In this document: in pieces, positions 50,644-58,592 of the stretch
How the letters are laid out: each line of letters opens with the position of its first letter
Numbering within the stretch: position 1 is the first letter of the stretch
Assembly (NCBI GenBank): GCA_965199175.1
Contig: OZ240684.1
Coordinates: 248,001 to 312,000 of the forward strand
Direction of reading: 5' to 3'
DNA from: G963923945 sp965199175
GTDB lineage: Bacteria > Pseudomonadota > Alphaproteobacteria > G963923945
Length of the DNA: 64,000 nt
Program-made: the position numbers and the translations under genes
The notes under the pieces: model-generated
Seen by the model: only the letters and a program-made list of their open reading frames with translations
What the model was told of the DNA's origin: nothing
Database searches by the model: none

Positions 50644-51383
50644 GGGCTGGCTTTCTTTTTGCTTGTGAGCAGGCGGAATACTTCGTCTATTTTGGCCCGT
50701 GGCTTACCGACTGCGGCGGGTAATTCCTTTGGTTGGCCATCGAACAGCATTTCGCCATGATTGATGATGGCTGCCCGTGTGCAGACTGCCCCGACTTCTT
50801 CCAGAATATGGGTGGAGATAACAATCGCTTTGGTTTTGGCCATATGATTGATCAGGGTGCGTACCTGATGTTTTTGGTTGGGATCGAGGCCATCGGTTGG
50901 CTCATCAAGGATCAGTAATTCGGGATCATGGAGAATGGCCTGGGCAAGACCGACCCGTCTTTTGAATCCTTTGGAAAGGGTCTCAATCGGTTGATGCAGG
51001 ACCGGGCCGATTTCAACCGCCCCAACCGCCGCATCAATGCGTTCCTGGCGATGCTGTGACTCCAGCCCCCGGATCCCGGCAACAAAATCCAAAAGAGCCG
51101 CCGGTGTCATATCGCCGTATAACGGGGCACCTTCCGGGAGGTAGCCAATCCGCCTTTTGGCTTCAACCGGTTGGGTGACACAATCAAAACCATCAACAGA
51201 CACCCGCCCGGAAGTGGGAGCCAAAAAACCGCAAATGATCTTCATGGTTGTTGATTTTCCGGCCCCGTTGGGACCAAGAAAACCCAGCACCTCCCCACGT
51301 TCAACCGCCAGGCTGACCCCGTTGACAGCCCGCAGGCTGCCGAAGGTTTTGCAGAGATGTTCAACCTGCAGAAATGCGCTCAT
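50640..51383 (-). CDS. ABC transporter ATP-binding protein, GldA-like
   Basis: The 247-residue ATPase has Walker A GPNGAGKS (about 35-42), signature LSKGFKRR, Walker B LLILDEPTDGLDP and H-loop VISTHILEE. It is of the drug/Na-exporter and GldA subgroup. First gene of a run that continues through permease, GldG, DUF4340, glutamine amidotransferase, pseudouridine synthase and rsmD, all on the minus strand with small gaps. Confidence 0.92.
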   Translation of the reverse strand: MSAFLQVEHLCKTFGSLRAVNGVSLAVERGEVLGFLGPNGAGKSTTMKIICGFLAPTSGRVSVDGFDCVTQPVEAKRRIGYLPEGAPLYGDMTPAALLDFVAGIRGLESQHRQERIDAAVGAVEIGPVLHQPIETLSKGFKRRVGLAQAILHDPELLILDEPTDGLDPNQKHQVRTLINHMAKTKAIVISTHILEEVGAVCTRAAIINHGEMLFDGQPKELPAAVGKPRAKIDEVFRLLTSKKKASP

Positions 51384-51770
51384 AAGGCGGAGTCTCTTTC
51401 ATAGGACAAAAAATATCAGGGGACCACAGCAATATGATTATTGATGTGCGAATTTCAGATGCCGTTGTCAAGATATGTGATTGTGTAAAATATTTTGTGT
51501 AAAATACGAATGGCACGATTTTATGATCCCGGTGACCTATCCGGTGCTGCCCCGTGACAGGAGGTTCCCCATAGATCACGGTTGGCAGGGGCGGATGTTA
51601 CCCGACCCATAGGCCCCAAAGAATCTTAAAAAACCAAAGAATCCTGGAAAACCACCCCCGGCTTAAAGACCCTCAATTTAGACCCCTCAATATTAGAACC
51701 CTCAATACGTGCAAGATCGGCTGATTGGATCACTGGACTGAGGTCATTGATTGAGAGATGGAGAGATTCC
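51384..51770. other. Spacer between rpoH and the ABC operon
   Basis: No gene. It contains a 12-bp direct repeat ttgtgtaaaata (51481 and 51495) and repeats of ccctcaat (51671-51710). The promoter of the ABC operon should lie near the low end of this spacer, but none is clear. Confidence 0.5.
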
Positions 51771-52775
51771 TCACTTTGCCTGGGTGTGCGCGGCATTTGA
51801 AGACGCCAGCACCCCATCGCGCAATTTTTCAAATGCCCGGGTTTCGATTTGTCGGACCCGTTCCCGGCTGACTCCGTATTGTTGGGCCAGAACCTCAAGG
51901 GTGAGTGGATCATCACGCAGGCGGCGTTGCTCAATGATATGACGTTCACGCTCATTCAATGTCTCAAGGGCTGTGGCCAGAAAACCAGACCGGGAATCCT
52001 GTTCATCCCGGTTGGCCAGAGCATCTTCAGGACTGAGTGTTTCATCAGGCAATAATTCGATATACTCCCCGGAGTCACCGCTACCAACCGGTGTATTCAA
52101 AGACGAATCCTTAGCCGACAAACGTTGATCCATTGCAACCACATCGGTTGCCGGGACATCCAGAGCCTCAGAGACCCGGGCCGCATCTTCTGGTGACAGG
52201 CCTGTATAGTCAGCAATACCGAGTTTTCTTTTGATTTTGTTGAGGCCAAAAAACAATTTCTTCTGGGCCGCTACGGTACCGATTTTGACCAATGACCATG
52301 AGCGCAGGACATATTCAGTAATGGCTGCCCGTATCCACCACATGGCATAGGTGGAAAGCCGGACCCCCCGATGGGGATCAAATCCTTTGACAGCGCGCAT
52401 CAAGCCGACATTCCCCTCAGCAATCAGATCAGAAAATGGCAAGCCATATCCACGATATCCGCGGGCGATTTTGGCAACCAGACGCAAATGACTGGTCACC
52501 AGACGATGCGCAGCCTTAATATCCCGGTTATCATGCCAGCGTTTGGCCAACAGATGCTCTTCTTCAGCTTCCAGGATGCGGAATTTTTGAATTTCAGATA
52601 AGTAGCGCTGAATGCCGTGTTCAGAGGTCAGGCCGGGAAGCGACAAAGCAGCCGTGTTCGCAGCAAAACCGGTATTTAAAGCAAGACTGTTATCTAAAGT
52701 AAGACTGTTATCTAAAGTAAGACTACGTGTCATAGCCGTATTACGTATCATAGTCGTATCTTGTGTCATGGTCAT
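51771..52775 (-). CDS. rpoH: Heat-shock sigma factor RpoH
   Basis: Sigma-32 type sigma factor. Region 2 has LIAEGNVGLMRAVKGFDPHRGVRLSTYAMWWIRAAI. The RpoH box is QKKLFFGLNKIKRKL. Region 4 has LNERERHIIEQRRL and the helix-turn-helix VLAQQYGVSRERVRQIETRAFEKLR. The first 36 residues are built from 18-bp repeats (TLDNSL and similar) and are unlike the family, whose usual start is near LSLPGLTSEHGIQRYLSEI. GGAGG precedes two ATG codons (52775 and 52769); the second has better spacing. Confidence 0.93.
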   Translation of the reverse strand: MTMTQDTTMIRNTAMTRSLTLDNSLTLDNSLALNTGFAANTAALSLPGLTSEHGIQRYLSEIQKFRILEAEEEHLLAKRWHDNRDIKAAHRLVTSHLRLVAKIARGYRGYGLPFSDLIAEGNVGLMRAVKGFDPHRGVRLSTYAMWWIRAAITEYVLRSWSLVKIGTVAAQKKLFFGLNKIKRKLGIADYTGLSPEDAARVSEALDVPATDVVAMDQRLSAKDSSLNTPVGSGDSGEYIELLPDETLSPEDALANRDEQDSRSGFLATALETLNERERHIIEQRRLRDDPLTLEVLAQQYGVSRERVRQIETRAFEKLRDGVLASSNAAHTQAK

Positions 52776-52778
52776 ATC
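52677..52778. repeat. 18-bp repeats in the rpoH N-terminal coding region
   Basis: Two series share an 18-bp period: taaagcaagactgttatc (52677), taaagtaagactgttatc (52695) and a partial copy at 52713; then acgtgtcatagccgtatt (52725), acgtatcatagtcgtatc (52743) and a weaker copy at 52761. They keep the frame and encode six-residue repeats up to the start codon. Confidence 0.85.
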
Positions 52779-52867
52779 CTCCTTTTGAGCAACATGACGT
52801 TAAAGACTCGATCCAAAGACCTGATTCGTGAGAGAAAGACGTGCCTTCATTGCAGAGACAAATATTA

Positions 52868-52903
52868 TCCAACTCAGCACATACGTCCAACTCAGCACAT
52901 ATG
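52868..52903. repeat. 18-bp tandem duplication
   Basis: tccaactcagcacatacg (52868-52885) and tccaactcagcacatatg (52886-52903), upstream of rpoH. Confidence 0.85.
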
Positions 52904-53023
52904 TCGTCAACACATATGCCACCAGATACAATCACGTCACCTGATGACATAACGCAAAACGAAGAGCGATCCAGGAAGGCACATCCCAAAGGGCCACAGA
53001 CATGTTACCTACAGATGTCTTAG

Positions 53024-53099
53024 TCTACAGTTCTTTAGTCCACAGTCCTTTTATCTACAGTTCTTTTATCTACAGTTCTTTTATCTACAGCTCTTCTGT
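53024..53099. repeat. 15-16 bp tandem repeat, five copies
   Basis: Units built on ctacagttcttttat begin at about 53024, 53040, 53055, 53070 and 53085. Confidence 0.9.
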
Positions 53100-53310
53100 A
53101 ATCCCGAAAACTATAGCCCCATAATGGCAGCTACGCACTCAACGCTATAACCAATAGTATAAGTAACCGATATAAACACTTATAGAAAAAAATAATAGCT
53201 AGAAAAAAATAATAGCAAAATTAAGGCACAAAAAGCTTCAATCCAAAGATAAACCATGCCCCAATGCGCAACATATTCATTATAAAATATTTTTATACAA
53301 TAAAAAAATT

Positions 53311-53352
53311 CCTGAAAAAAATCCCCCGCATTTCAGCTGGTTTTTTTTCAGG
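53311..53352. promoter_or_regulatory. Long inverted repeat in the rpoH spacer
   Basis: Arms CCTGAAAAAAATCC (53311-53324) and GGTTTTTTTTCAGG (53339-53352) pair at 13 of 14 positions around a 14-base loop. The T-rich arm makes it resemble an intrinsic terminator on the plus strand, but no plus-strand gene ends upstream; it may be regulatory or end an unannotated small RNA. Confidence 0.55.
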
Positions 53353-53573
53353 ATTTTAGATGTCGAAAACCAGTATCAGAACAATGAAAGGTCCCAAAAC
53401 CAGCTGTTGGATTTGACTTCCTAGGGTCTTTGATCTTTTTTTTGGGAGGGTATTCTGCAATCTAAGATTGGGCCGGCAACAAGCCATGACATACATATCG
53501 AAATAATCTACGTATCGAAATAGCCTAGAAATAATTCAAAAAAGCCTAAAAAAACGTACAGAAAAACCAAAAG

Positions 53574-53605
53574 ACCCACAGAAAAAGATACCCACAGAAA
53601 AAGAT
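53574..53605. repeat. 16-bp exact tandem duplication
   Basis: acccacagaaaaagat at 53574-53589 and 53590-53605, ending 10 bases before the start codon of the FecR-domain gene and therefore covering its ribosome-binding region. Confidence 0.9.
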
Positions 53606-53615
53606 ATCAGAAAAC

Positions 53616-54509
53616 ATGATCCGGATTGATTTTTGTCGCCAGAACCCCTTCAAAGCATTTTTGCAACCGGTTGCCCGGATATGCCTGATGTTTGGGCTGA
53701 TGGTCTTTTTTTCCCCGGTTGTTTCTCCGGCCAATGCCAATGAGGTGATTGGGGAAGTCAACAGAATCAATTCGAAAATTAAAAGGCCGTCGATTGCTCT
53801 TTCCGGCCAGACTCACCGCCCGTTAGATTTCGATAGTGCCGTATTGATCGGTGATCATCTCCAGGTCCCGGCCGGGGAGCGATTGAGTTTCCGCCTCCTT
53901 GACGGGAGCCAGATCACGCTTGGCGGGGACAGTGATCTGGTCCTGGAAGAATTTATTTATTCTGAACTGAACCAGATTGGTTATATTGAACTGAGCCTTT
54001 TGAACGGCAGCATACATCTGAATACCGGCGGCATCCGGCGGGTGGAGAATTTTCCGGTCTTTTTGGCTACGCCGCTGGCTGATATCAGGGCGCAAAATGC
54101 CAATATCTGGCTCTATCTGGCAGATGCCGGACTCACCATCGGCATGTTGGGAGGATTTGAATTATTGGTCGAAACCGATGGCGGTTTCGTGACCCTGAAA
54201 AGGCCGGGTGATGTGACCCATATCACAACACGAGACCTTCCACCATCCACGCCGTACCAAATGGGTGGCCAACAAATGGCGGCAATTATCGGATCTGTGA
54301 TTGACTTACAAGTCCTGACTGCATTGGTTGGTCCGGGAGATGAACTCTCTCAGGCTGATCTTCTCAATCCTGATGCTCCCCCAAACCCGGATTCTCAGCT
54401 GCAACCCCGTACAGCCGAACAGGCAAGCCAACCGGCCGATATTCCCGACAACAAGCCAATGATGCGGCCGGATTCACCTCAGCTTCTGGTGCCAGATGCC
54501 GGATCATAA
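53616..54509 (+). CDS. Secreted FecR-domain protein
   Basis: The 297-residue protein has a signal peptide (LMFGLMVFFSPVVSPANA, cut near residue 42), a FecR-like beta domain (about 50-160; LDFDSAVLIGDHLQVPAGERLSFRLLDGSQITLGGDSDLVLEEF) and a Pro/Asp/Gln-rich C-terminal tail. Unlike FecR anti-sigma regulators it has a cleavable signal rather than a cytoplasmic N-terminus and no ECF sigma gene beside it, so a structural or scaffolding role is more likely. No obvious Shine-Dalgarno precedes the ATG. Confidence 0.78.
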   Translation: MIRIDFCRQNPFKAFLQPVARICLMFGLMVFFSPVVSPANANEVIGEVNRINSKIKRPSIALSGQTHRPLDFDSAVLIGDHLQVPAGERLSFRLLDGSQITLGGDSDLVLEEFIYSELNQIGYIELSLLNGSIHLNTGGIRRVENFPVFLATPLADIRAQNANIWLYLADAGLTIGMLGGFELLVETDGGFVTLKRPGDVTHITTRDLPPSTPYQMGGQQMAAIIGSVIDLQVLTALVGPGDELSQADLLNPDAPPNPDSQLQPRTAEQASQPADIPDNKPMMRPDSPQLLVPDAGS

Positions 54510-54596
54510 ATCAATCTCTTCCCAGGCTGATTCACCAGATTACGTGATTCATTCAGGCATATATAATGCGCATCCGTGAGAACAGGATCAACCGAT

Positions 54597-55559
54597 CTAT
54601 CGGGAAGGCGGGTTAAAAATACGCCGTCCTTCAACGGCTTGCCAGGCCAGCAGGCCCGGCAGACCAAGGATGACTTCGCGCGCCCGTCTGACCAGTGACG
54701 TGGCCACAGCAATACCGGGGGGAATGCCGAATAATGCACCCAGAGTGACATAGCTGCCTTCCTGAACACCCAGCCCGGCCGGGATGAAAAAAGCCGCCGA
54801 GCGCGCAGCCTGTCCTAAGCTATGTAAGACCACAGCTTCAGGAAACGTTGTCGGCACCCCCATCAATAATAAGATCAGCCAAACCTCACCGGCATTGACC
54901 AGCCAGGCAATCAAATGCCAACTGAAATTAGCACCCACCACCGGGTGATTACGATATAACGTCATCAGATGATCATGAAGACCATCTAAGCCAGCGTTCT
55001 CATCGGCAGTCAGGCGTCGGACACCATTTTCCAAAAGCCTCAGCAAGCCCCAGCGCTGGGCCAGCAAAAAAACACCCACCAGACCAAACCCCAGTACTGA
55101 GACCAACACGGCCCAGGGAATATAGGCAGCTCCACCAGCTAAGCCCGCCAAAAGAGCAAGACCAATGACCGTATAAAGAGCCTGAGCAACAATCTGCAGG
55201 CTCCGGTCAAGGACAACCCCGGCCCCGGCAATGCCGGCCGGAACAGCACTCAAAGCAAGCAAACGGGCCCCGACAATCTCACCGCCAATCTCGGCCACCG
55301 GTAACAAGGCATTGACCGATTCTCTGATCCAGCGAAACAACAATAAACGCCGAAAACCAACCCCGGATGATGCAGGCAAAACCCTATACCAGGCCCAGCC
55401 ATCCAGAATGACCGGAACCAGATGATACAAGGTAACAGGAACCACACCCCAGCCAATGGCAATGATGCCAGCCCATACCGCATGCAGGCCGCTTTCTGTA
55501 ATCAGCCAGGTCAGAAACCCCAGACCTAAAACAGTAAAAAGAATCAAGAAAGGTCGCAT
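54597..55559 (-). CDS. UPF0104/HpnL-like flippase-domain membrane protein
   Basis: The 320-residue polytopic protein (about eight helices) belongs to the lysylphosphatidylglycerol synthase transmembrane family. It shows the typical RWIRESVNALLPVAEIGGEIVGARLLA motif and the glycine-rich FIPAGLGVQEGSYVTLGALFGI near the C-terminus. HpnL proteins (hopanoid-associated) look like this, but no hopanoid gene is nearby. ATG 55559 starts a normal first helix; the frame open to 55643 adds an unlikely leader. Confidence 0.83.
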   Translation of the reverse strand: MRPFLILFTVLGLGFLTWLITESGLHAVWAGIIAIGWGVVPVTLYHLVPVILDGWAWYRVLPASSGVGFRRLLLFRWIRESVNALLPVAEIGGEIVGARLLALSAVPAGIAGAGVVLDRSLQIVAQALYTVIGLALLAGLAGGAAYIPWAVLVSVLGFGLVGVFLLAQRWGLLRLLENGVRRLTADENAGLDGLHDHLMTLYRNHPVVGANFSWHLIAWLVNAGEVWLILLLMGVPTTFPEAVVLHSLGQAARSAAFFIPAGLGVQEGSYVTLGALFGIPPGIAVATSLVRRAREVILGLPGLLAWQAVEGRRIFNPPSR

Positions 55560-55716
55560 AGAAAAAAGGATACAAGAAAGAAAAAGTCGCAAAGAAAAAA
55601 CAGGATTGATACAGCCAGCACAGTTTTTATTTGACGGCCCCATACTCAGTGATCAATCATAGAGCGATGATAACGTATTGAATACTGCTGGAAAGGATGA
55701 AAAACAGAGGGCGTTG

Positions 55717-57108
55717 ATGTCTGAATTTCTTGATCCGGTTTTGCTGGCCCGTATCCAGTTTGCCTTTACGGTTTCATTTCACATTATTTTTCCTGCCTTT
55801 ACGATTGGTCTGGCCAGTTGGCTGGCGGTTGTTGAATGGCGGTGGCTCAAGACCGGTGATGCGATTTATGAAGACGTCTATCGCATGTGGGTGAAGATTT
55901 TTGCGGTCTGTTTCGGTATGGGTGTGGTCTCAGGTGTGGTGATGTCCTATCAGTTCGGGACCAACTGGTCGGTATTCTCCGATACAGTCGGGAATGTGAT
56001 TGGCCCGCTGCTTGGTTATGAGGTGCTCACGGCCTTTTTTTTAGAAGCCTCTTTCCTTGGTATCATGCTGTTTGGCTGGGGCCGGGTGAGCAAACGGATG
56101 CATTTTGTTTCCACCTGTATTGTGGCGGTGGGAACCGTCATTTCGGCTTTTTGGATTCTTTCCGCCAACAGCTGGATGCAAACACCTCAAGGCTTTGAAA
56201 TTGGCACTGATGGCTTGTTTTATCCAACCAGCTGGATGGAAATCATTTTTAATCCGTCTTTCCCGTTTCGGTTTTTCCATATGGTTACTGCCGCCTATTT
56301 AACCACAGCGTTTGTTGTGGGTGGTATTGGGGCCTATTATCTGTGGCGTGCAATTCATCTGCGTCATGCCAAAATTATGCTGGGTATGGCGATGATTATG
56401 GCAATTTTTGTCGCACCTTTACAGCTGGTGATTGGCCATATGCATGGTGAAAACAGCCTGCATTATCAGCCGGTCAAAGTCGCGGCAATGGAAGGCAACT
56501 GGGAGCGTGGCCACAATAAACCGCTCTATCTTTTCGGAATACCGGATGAAGAAACCGAAACAACAGAGTACGGGATCATGATTCCAGGCGGTGCCAGCTG
56601 GATACTCACAGGTGACACAGATGGTGAAATACCCGGGCTGAAAGATGTTGCCAAAGAAGATCGTCCGCCGGTTGCCATCGTATTCTGGGCATTTCGTATC
56701 ATGGTGGGGATTGGCATGGCGATGATCCTGACCGGTGTGATCGCCGTTTTCCTCCATTTCAGAAAACGCCTGTTTGATACGCCGGTGTTTCAGCTTTGGT
56801 GTATGGCCATGGCACCCAGCGGATTTATCGCGGTGCTTGCGGGGTGGTTCGTTACAGAAGTCGGACGCCAGCCCTGGACAGTTTATAACGTGATGCGCAC
56901 CTCTGAGAGTATTTCCCCGGTGATTGCCGAACAGGTCGCCATTACACTGGTCGGATTTATCCTGGTCTATACATTCGTTTTTGGAGCCGGAAGCTACTAT
57001 ATTCTCAAGCTGATCGGTAAAGGGCCAACAACCGATAGCAGCAAATATTATGATCACAGCCAACAAGCCAGCGTTATGAAGGCAACATTTGAGAGTAATC
57101 CGCGATGA
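55717..57108 (+). CDS. cydA: Cytochrome bd ubiquinol oxidase subunit I (CIO type)
   Basis: Heme-bearing subunit of the bd quinol oxidase. The 463-residue protein has His22 (SFHIIFPAFTIGLA), GYEVLTAFFLEASFLG, the region GHMHGENSLHYQPVKVAAMEG and the conserved GRQPW. The Q-loop is short, as in the cyanide-insensitive CioA branch. GAGGG precedes ATG 55717 at suitable spacing; the longer frame to 55678 is unlikely. It overlaps cydB by 4 bases. Confidence 0.95.
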   Translation: MSEFLDPVLLARIQFAFTVSFHIIFPAFTIGLASWLAVVEWRWLKTGDAIYEDVYRMWVKIFAVCFGMGVVSGVVMSYQFGTNWSVFSDTVGNVIGPLLGYEVLTAFFLEASFLGIMLFGWGRVSKRMHFVSTCIVAVGTVISAFWILSANSWMQTPQGFEIGTDGLFYPTSWMEIIFNPSFPFRFFHMVTAAYLTTAFVVGGIGAYYLWRAIHLRHAKIMLGMAMIMAIFVAPLQLVIGHMHGENSLHYQPVKVAAMEGNWERGHNKPLYLFGIPDEETETTEYGIMIPGGASWILTGDTDGEIPGLKDVAKEDRPPVAIVFWAFRIMVGIGMAMILTGVIAVFLHFRKRLFDTPVFQLWCMAMAPSGFIAVLAGWFVTEVGRQPWTVYNVMRTSESISPVIAEQVAITLVGFILVYTFVFGAGSYYILKLIGKGPTTDSSKYYDHSQQASVMKATFESNPR

Positions 57109-58127
57109 TTGATTTTTCTTCCTGGCTGGATCTCCCGCTGATCTGGGGATTTTTGATTGCTACGGCTGTCTTTTTATATGTGATTCTGGATGGCTTTGAT
57201 CTGGGATGTGGGATTTTATTTCCCTTTGCCCCTTCTGATACATGTCGCAGCCGGATGATGAATTCGATCGCTCCGTTCTGGGATGGAAATGAGACATGGC
57301 TGGTTCTTGGCGGCGGCGGCTTATTTGTGGCATTCCCGGTTGCTTACGCCATTTTAATGCCGGCCTTGTATCTCCCGGTTATTCTTATGCTTATGGGGTT
57401 GATATTTCGGGGCGTTGCGTTTGAGTTTCGCTTTAAGGCCGGCGAGAAAGACCGCCCGTTATGGGATGTGGCCTTTCATGGTGGCTCGCTGCTGGCTGCC
57501 TTTATGCAAGGCGTTGTGCTGGGTAACTTTATACAGGGTGTGGATGTCAATGGCCGCAGCTTTGCCGGAGGTCCCCTGGACTGGGCAAATGGCTTTGCTG
57601 TTGTCACCGGCATCTCGCTGGTCTTCGGGTATGGGTTGCTTGGTGCCACATGGCTGGTTATGAAAACCGAAGGTGAAACCCAGAAATGGGCCCGCAACGC
57701 TGCCAAATATGTGCTTGTCTTTGTGGGGATTGCGATGATGGTGGTCAGCATCGCGATGCCATTTGTTGATGCGCGGATTTCGGCTCTGTGGTTCAGTACC
57801 CCGAATCTCTATTATTTGCTGCCGGTCCCTCTGCTCACAGCCACGGCATTCATCACCTTGTGGCGTGATCTTCATCAGGATCAGCGGGAGGTACGGCCAT
57901 TCCTGTTATCGCTGGCTTTATTTTTACTCGGCTATGTCGGTTTTGGCATCAGCTTGTATCCATGGATTGTACCGTTTGAACTGACACTTTGGGATGCGGC
58001 TGCAGTGGCGACCTCACAATCCATCACCCTGATTGGGACAGTGATTATGCTGCCGGTTATTTTGGCCTATACAGCCTATTGCTATTATATTTTTCGCGGG
58101 AAAAGTGACCACCGGTCACTATACTAA
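57105..58127 (+). CDS. cydB: Cytochrome bd ubiquinol oxidase subunit II
   Basis: The 340-residue subunit has about eight membrane helices. Characteristic stretches are LYVILDGFDLGCGIL near the N-terminus, APFWDGNETWLVLGGGGLFVAFPVAYA, and RGVAFEFRFK. Its start overlaps the cydA stop (ATGA). A strong terminator follows, then a small DUF2474-like gene. Confidence 0.95.
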   Translation: MIDFSSWLDLPLIWGFLIATAVFLYVILDGFDLGCGILFPFAPSDTCRSRMMNSIAPFWDGNETWLVLGGGGLFVAFPVAYAILMPALYLPVILMLMGLIFRGVAFEFRFKAGEKDRPLWDVAFHGGSLLAAFMQGVVLGNFIQGVDVNGRSFAGGPLDWANGFAVVTGISLVFGYGLLGATWLVMKTEGETQKWARNAAKYVLVFVGIAMMVVSIAMPFVDARISALWFSTPNLYYLLPVPLLTATAFITLWRDLHQDQREVRPFLLSLALFLLGYVGFGISLYPWIVPFELTLWDAAAVATSQSITLIGTVIMLPVILAYTAYCYYIFRGKSDHRSLY

Positions 58128-58141
58128 ACCGATACTAAACC

Positions 58142-58184
58142 GATCATGATCCTGGATCTATCGGGGATCAGATCATTTTTTTTT
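58142..58184 (+). terminator. Intrinsic terminator after cydAB
   Basis: TGATCC (58147-58152) pairs with GGATCA (58165-58170), extended by outer GATC pairs with a one-base bulge, and is followed by nine T (58176-58184). It lies 15 bases after the cydB stop. Confidence 0.7.
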
Positions 58185-58249
58185 CATGACAGAGCAACCG
58201 GATCAAAACGGGTGATCCTGGTAATATCCCGGTATCAAAGAACAGACCC

Positions 58250-58393
58250 ATGAATTGGATCGAGACGTTTTTGGATACATATCTTTCTGTCAGGCAAAAG
58301 CAATGGGCATGGTTTATGATTTTGTGGTGCGGTGGCCTTGGATCAGTGATTTTGCTTGGTTTTATCATTCGAACTGTGATGGGGATCGAATAG
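58250..58393 (+). CDS. DUF2474-like small bd-oxidase-associated protein
   Basis: Short frame of 47 residues from ATG 58250 to TAG 58393. After a polar N-terminus (NWIETFLDTYLSVRQKQ) comes one membrane helix (WAWFMILWCGGLGSVILLGF) and a basic end (IIRTVMGIE). The W-x(4)-W spacing, single helix and R-x-x-M near the end fit DUF2474, small proteins encoded after CIO-type cydAB and comparable in role to CydX. It sits beyond the cydAB terminator, and its ribosome-binding site is weak, so expression may need readthrough or its own promoter. Confidence 0.68.
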   Translation: MNWIETFLDTYLSVRQKQWAWFMILWCGGLGSVILLGFIIRTVMGIE

Positions 58394-58592
58394 TGGTGGG
58401 CCTCAAATCATCCGGAGATTGATATCCGTTTTCTCAATCATCCGGGCTTTCTTTGGCATTACGTTATACCCGGCCTGATGACAAAAGCATTTCTTTACGT
58501 TTGTTCTATATTGAAAAATTGATGCCCTGAGAATGCGCCTGGTTCCAATGGCGGTGACCCTTTTGCGTTCGAATCCCGGGATTGATTGGAAG

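Larger units (their letters stand above)
52776..53615. other. 840-base AT-rich divergent spacer, rpoH / FecR-domain gene
   Basis: No gene seen. It should hold the promoters of rpoH (-) and the FecR-domain gene (+). It contains five short tandem arrays or duplications (18 bp at 52868-52903; about 15 bp at 53024-53099; 17 bp at 53493-53526; 16 bp at 53574-53605; weaker ones between) and a long inverted repeat at 53311-53352. It is more A/T-rich than the rest of the window. Confidence 0.6.

Noticed and set aside
53616..54509. FecR-type anti-sigma factor for iron uptake
   Set aside because: It has a cleavable signal peptide and no FecI-type sigma or TonB receptor neighbour; the adjacent sigma gene is rpoH, divergently oriented.
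54781..54900. Assignment of the UPF0104 protein as MprF-type aminoacyl-phosphatidylglycerol synthase
   Set aside because: Only the flippase-like membrane part is present; the catalytic domain is missing.
58567..58577. 11-bp match to the tRNA-Ser T-loop (gttcgaatccc) just beyond the DUF262 gene, as an attachment site
   Set aside because: It is inverted relative to the tRNA copy (61481-61491), short, partly palindromic and lies within a longer palindrome; att sites flanking an element should be direct repeats.
58572..58583. 12-bp palindrome AATCCCGGGATT as terminator of the DUF262 gene
   Set aside because: No loop and no T tract on the minus strand; kept only as a coincidence near the stop codon.
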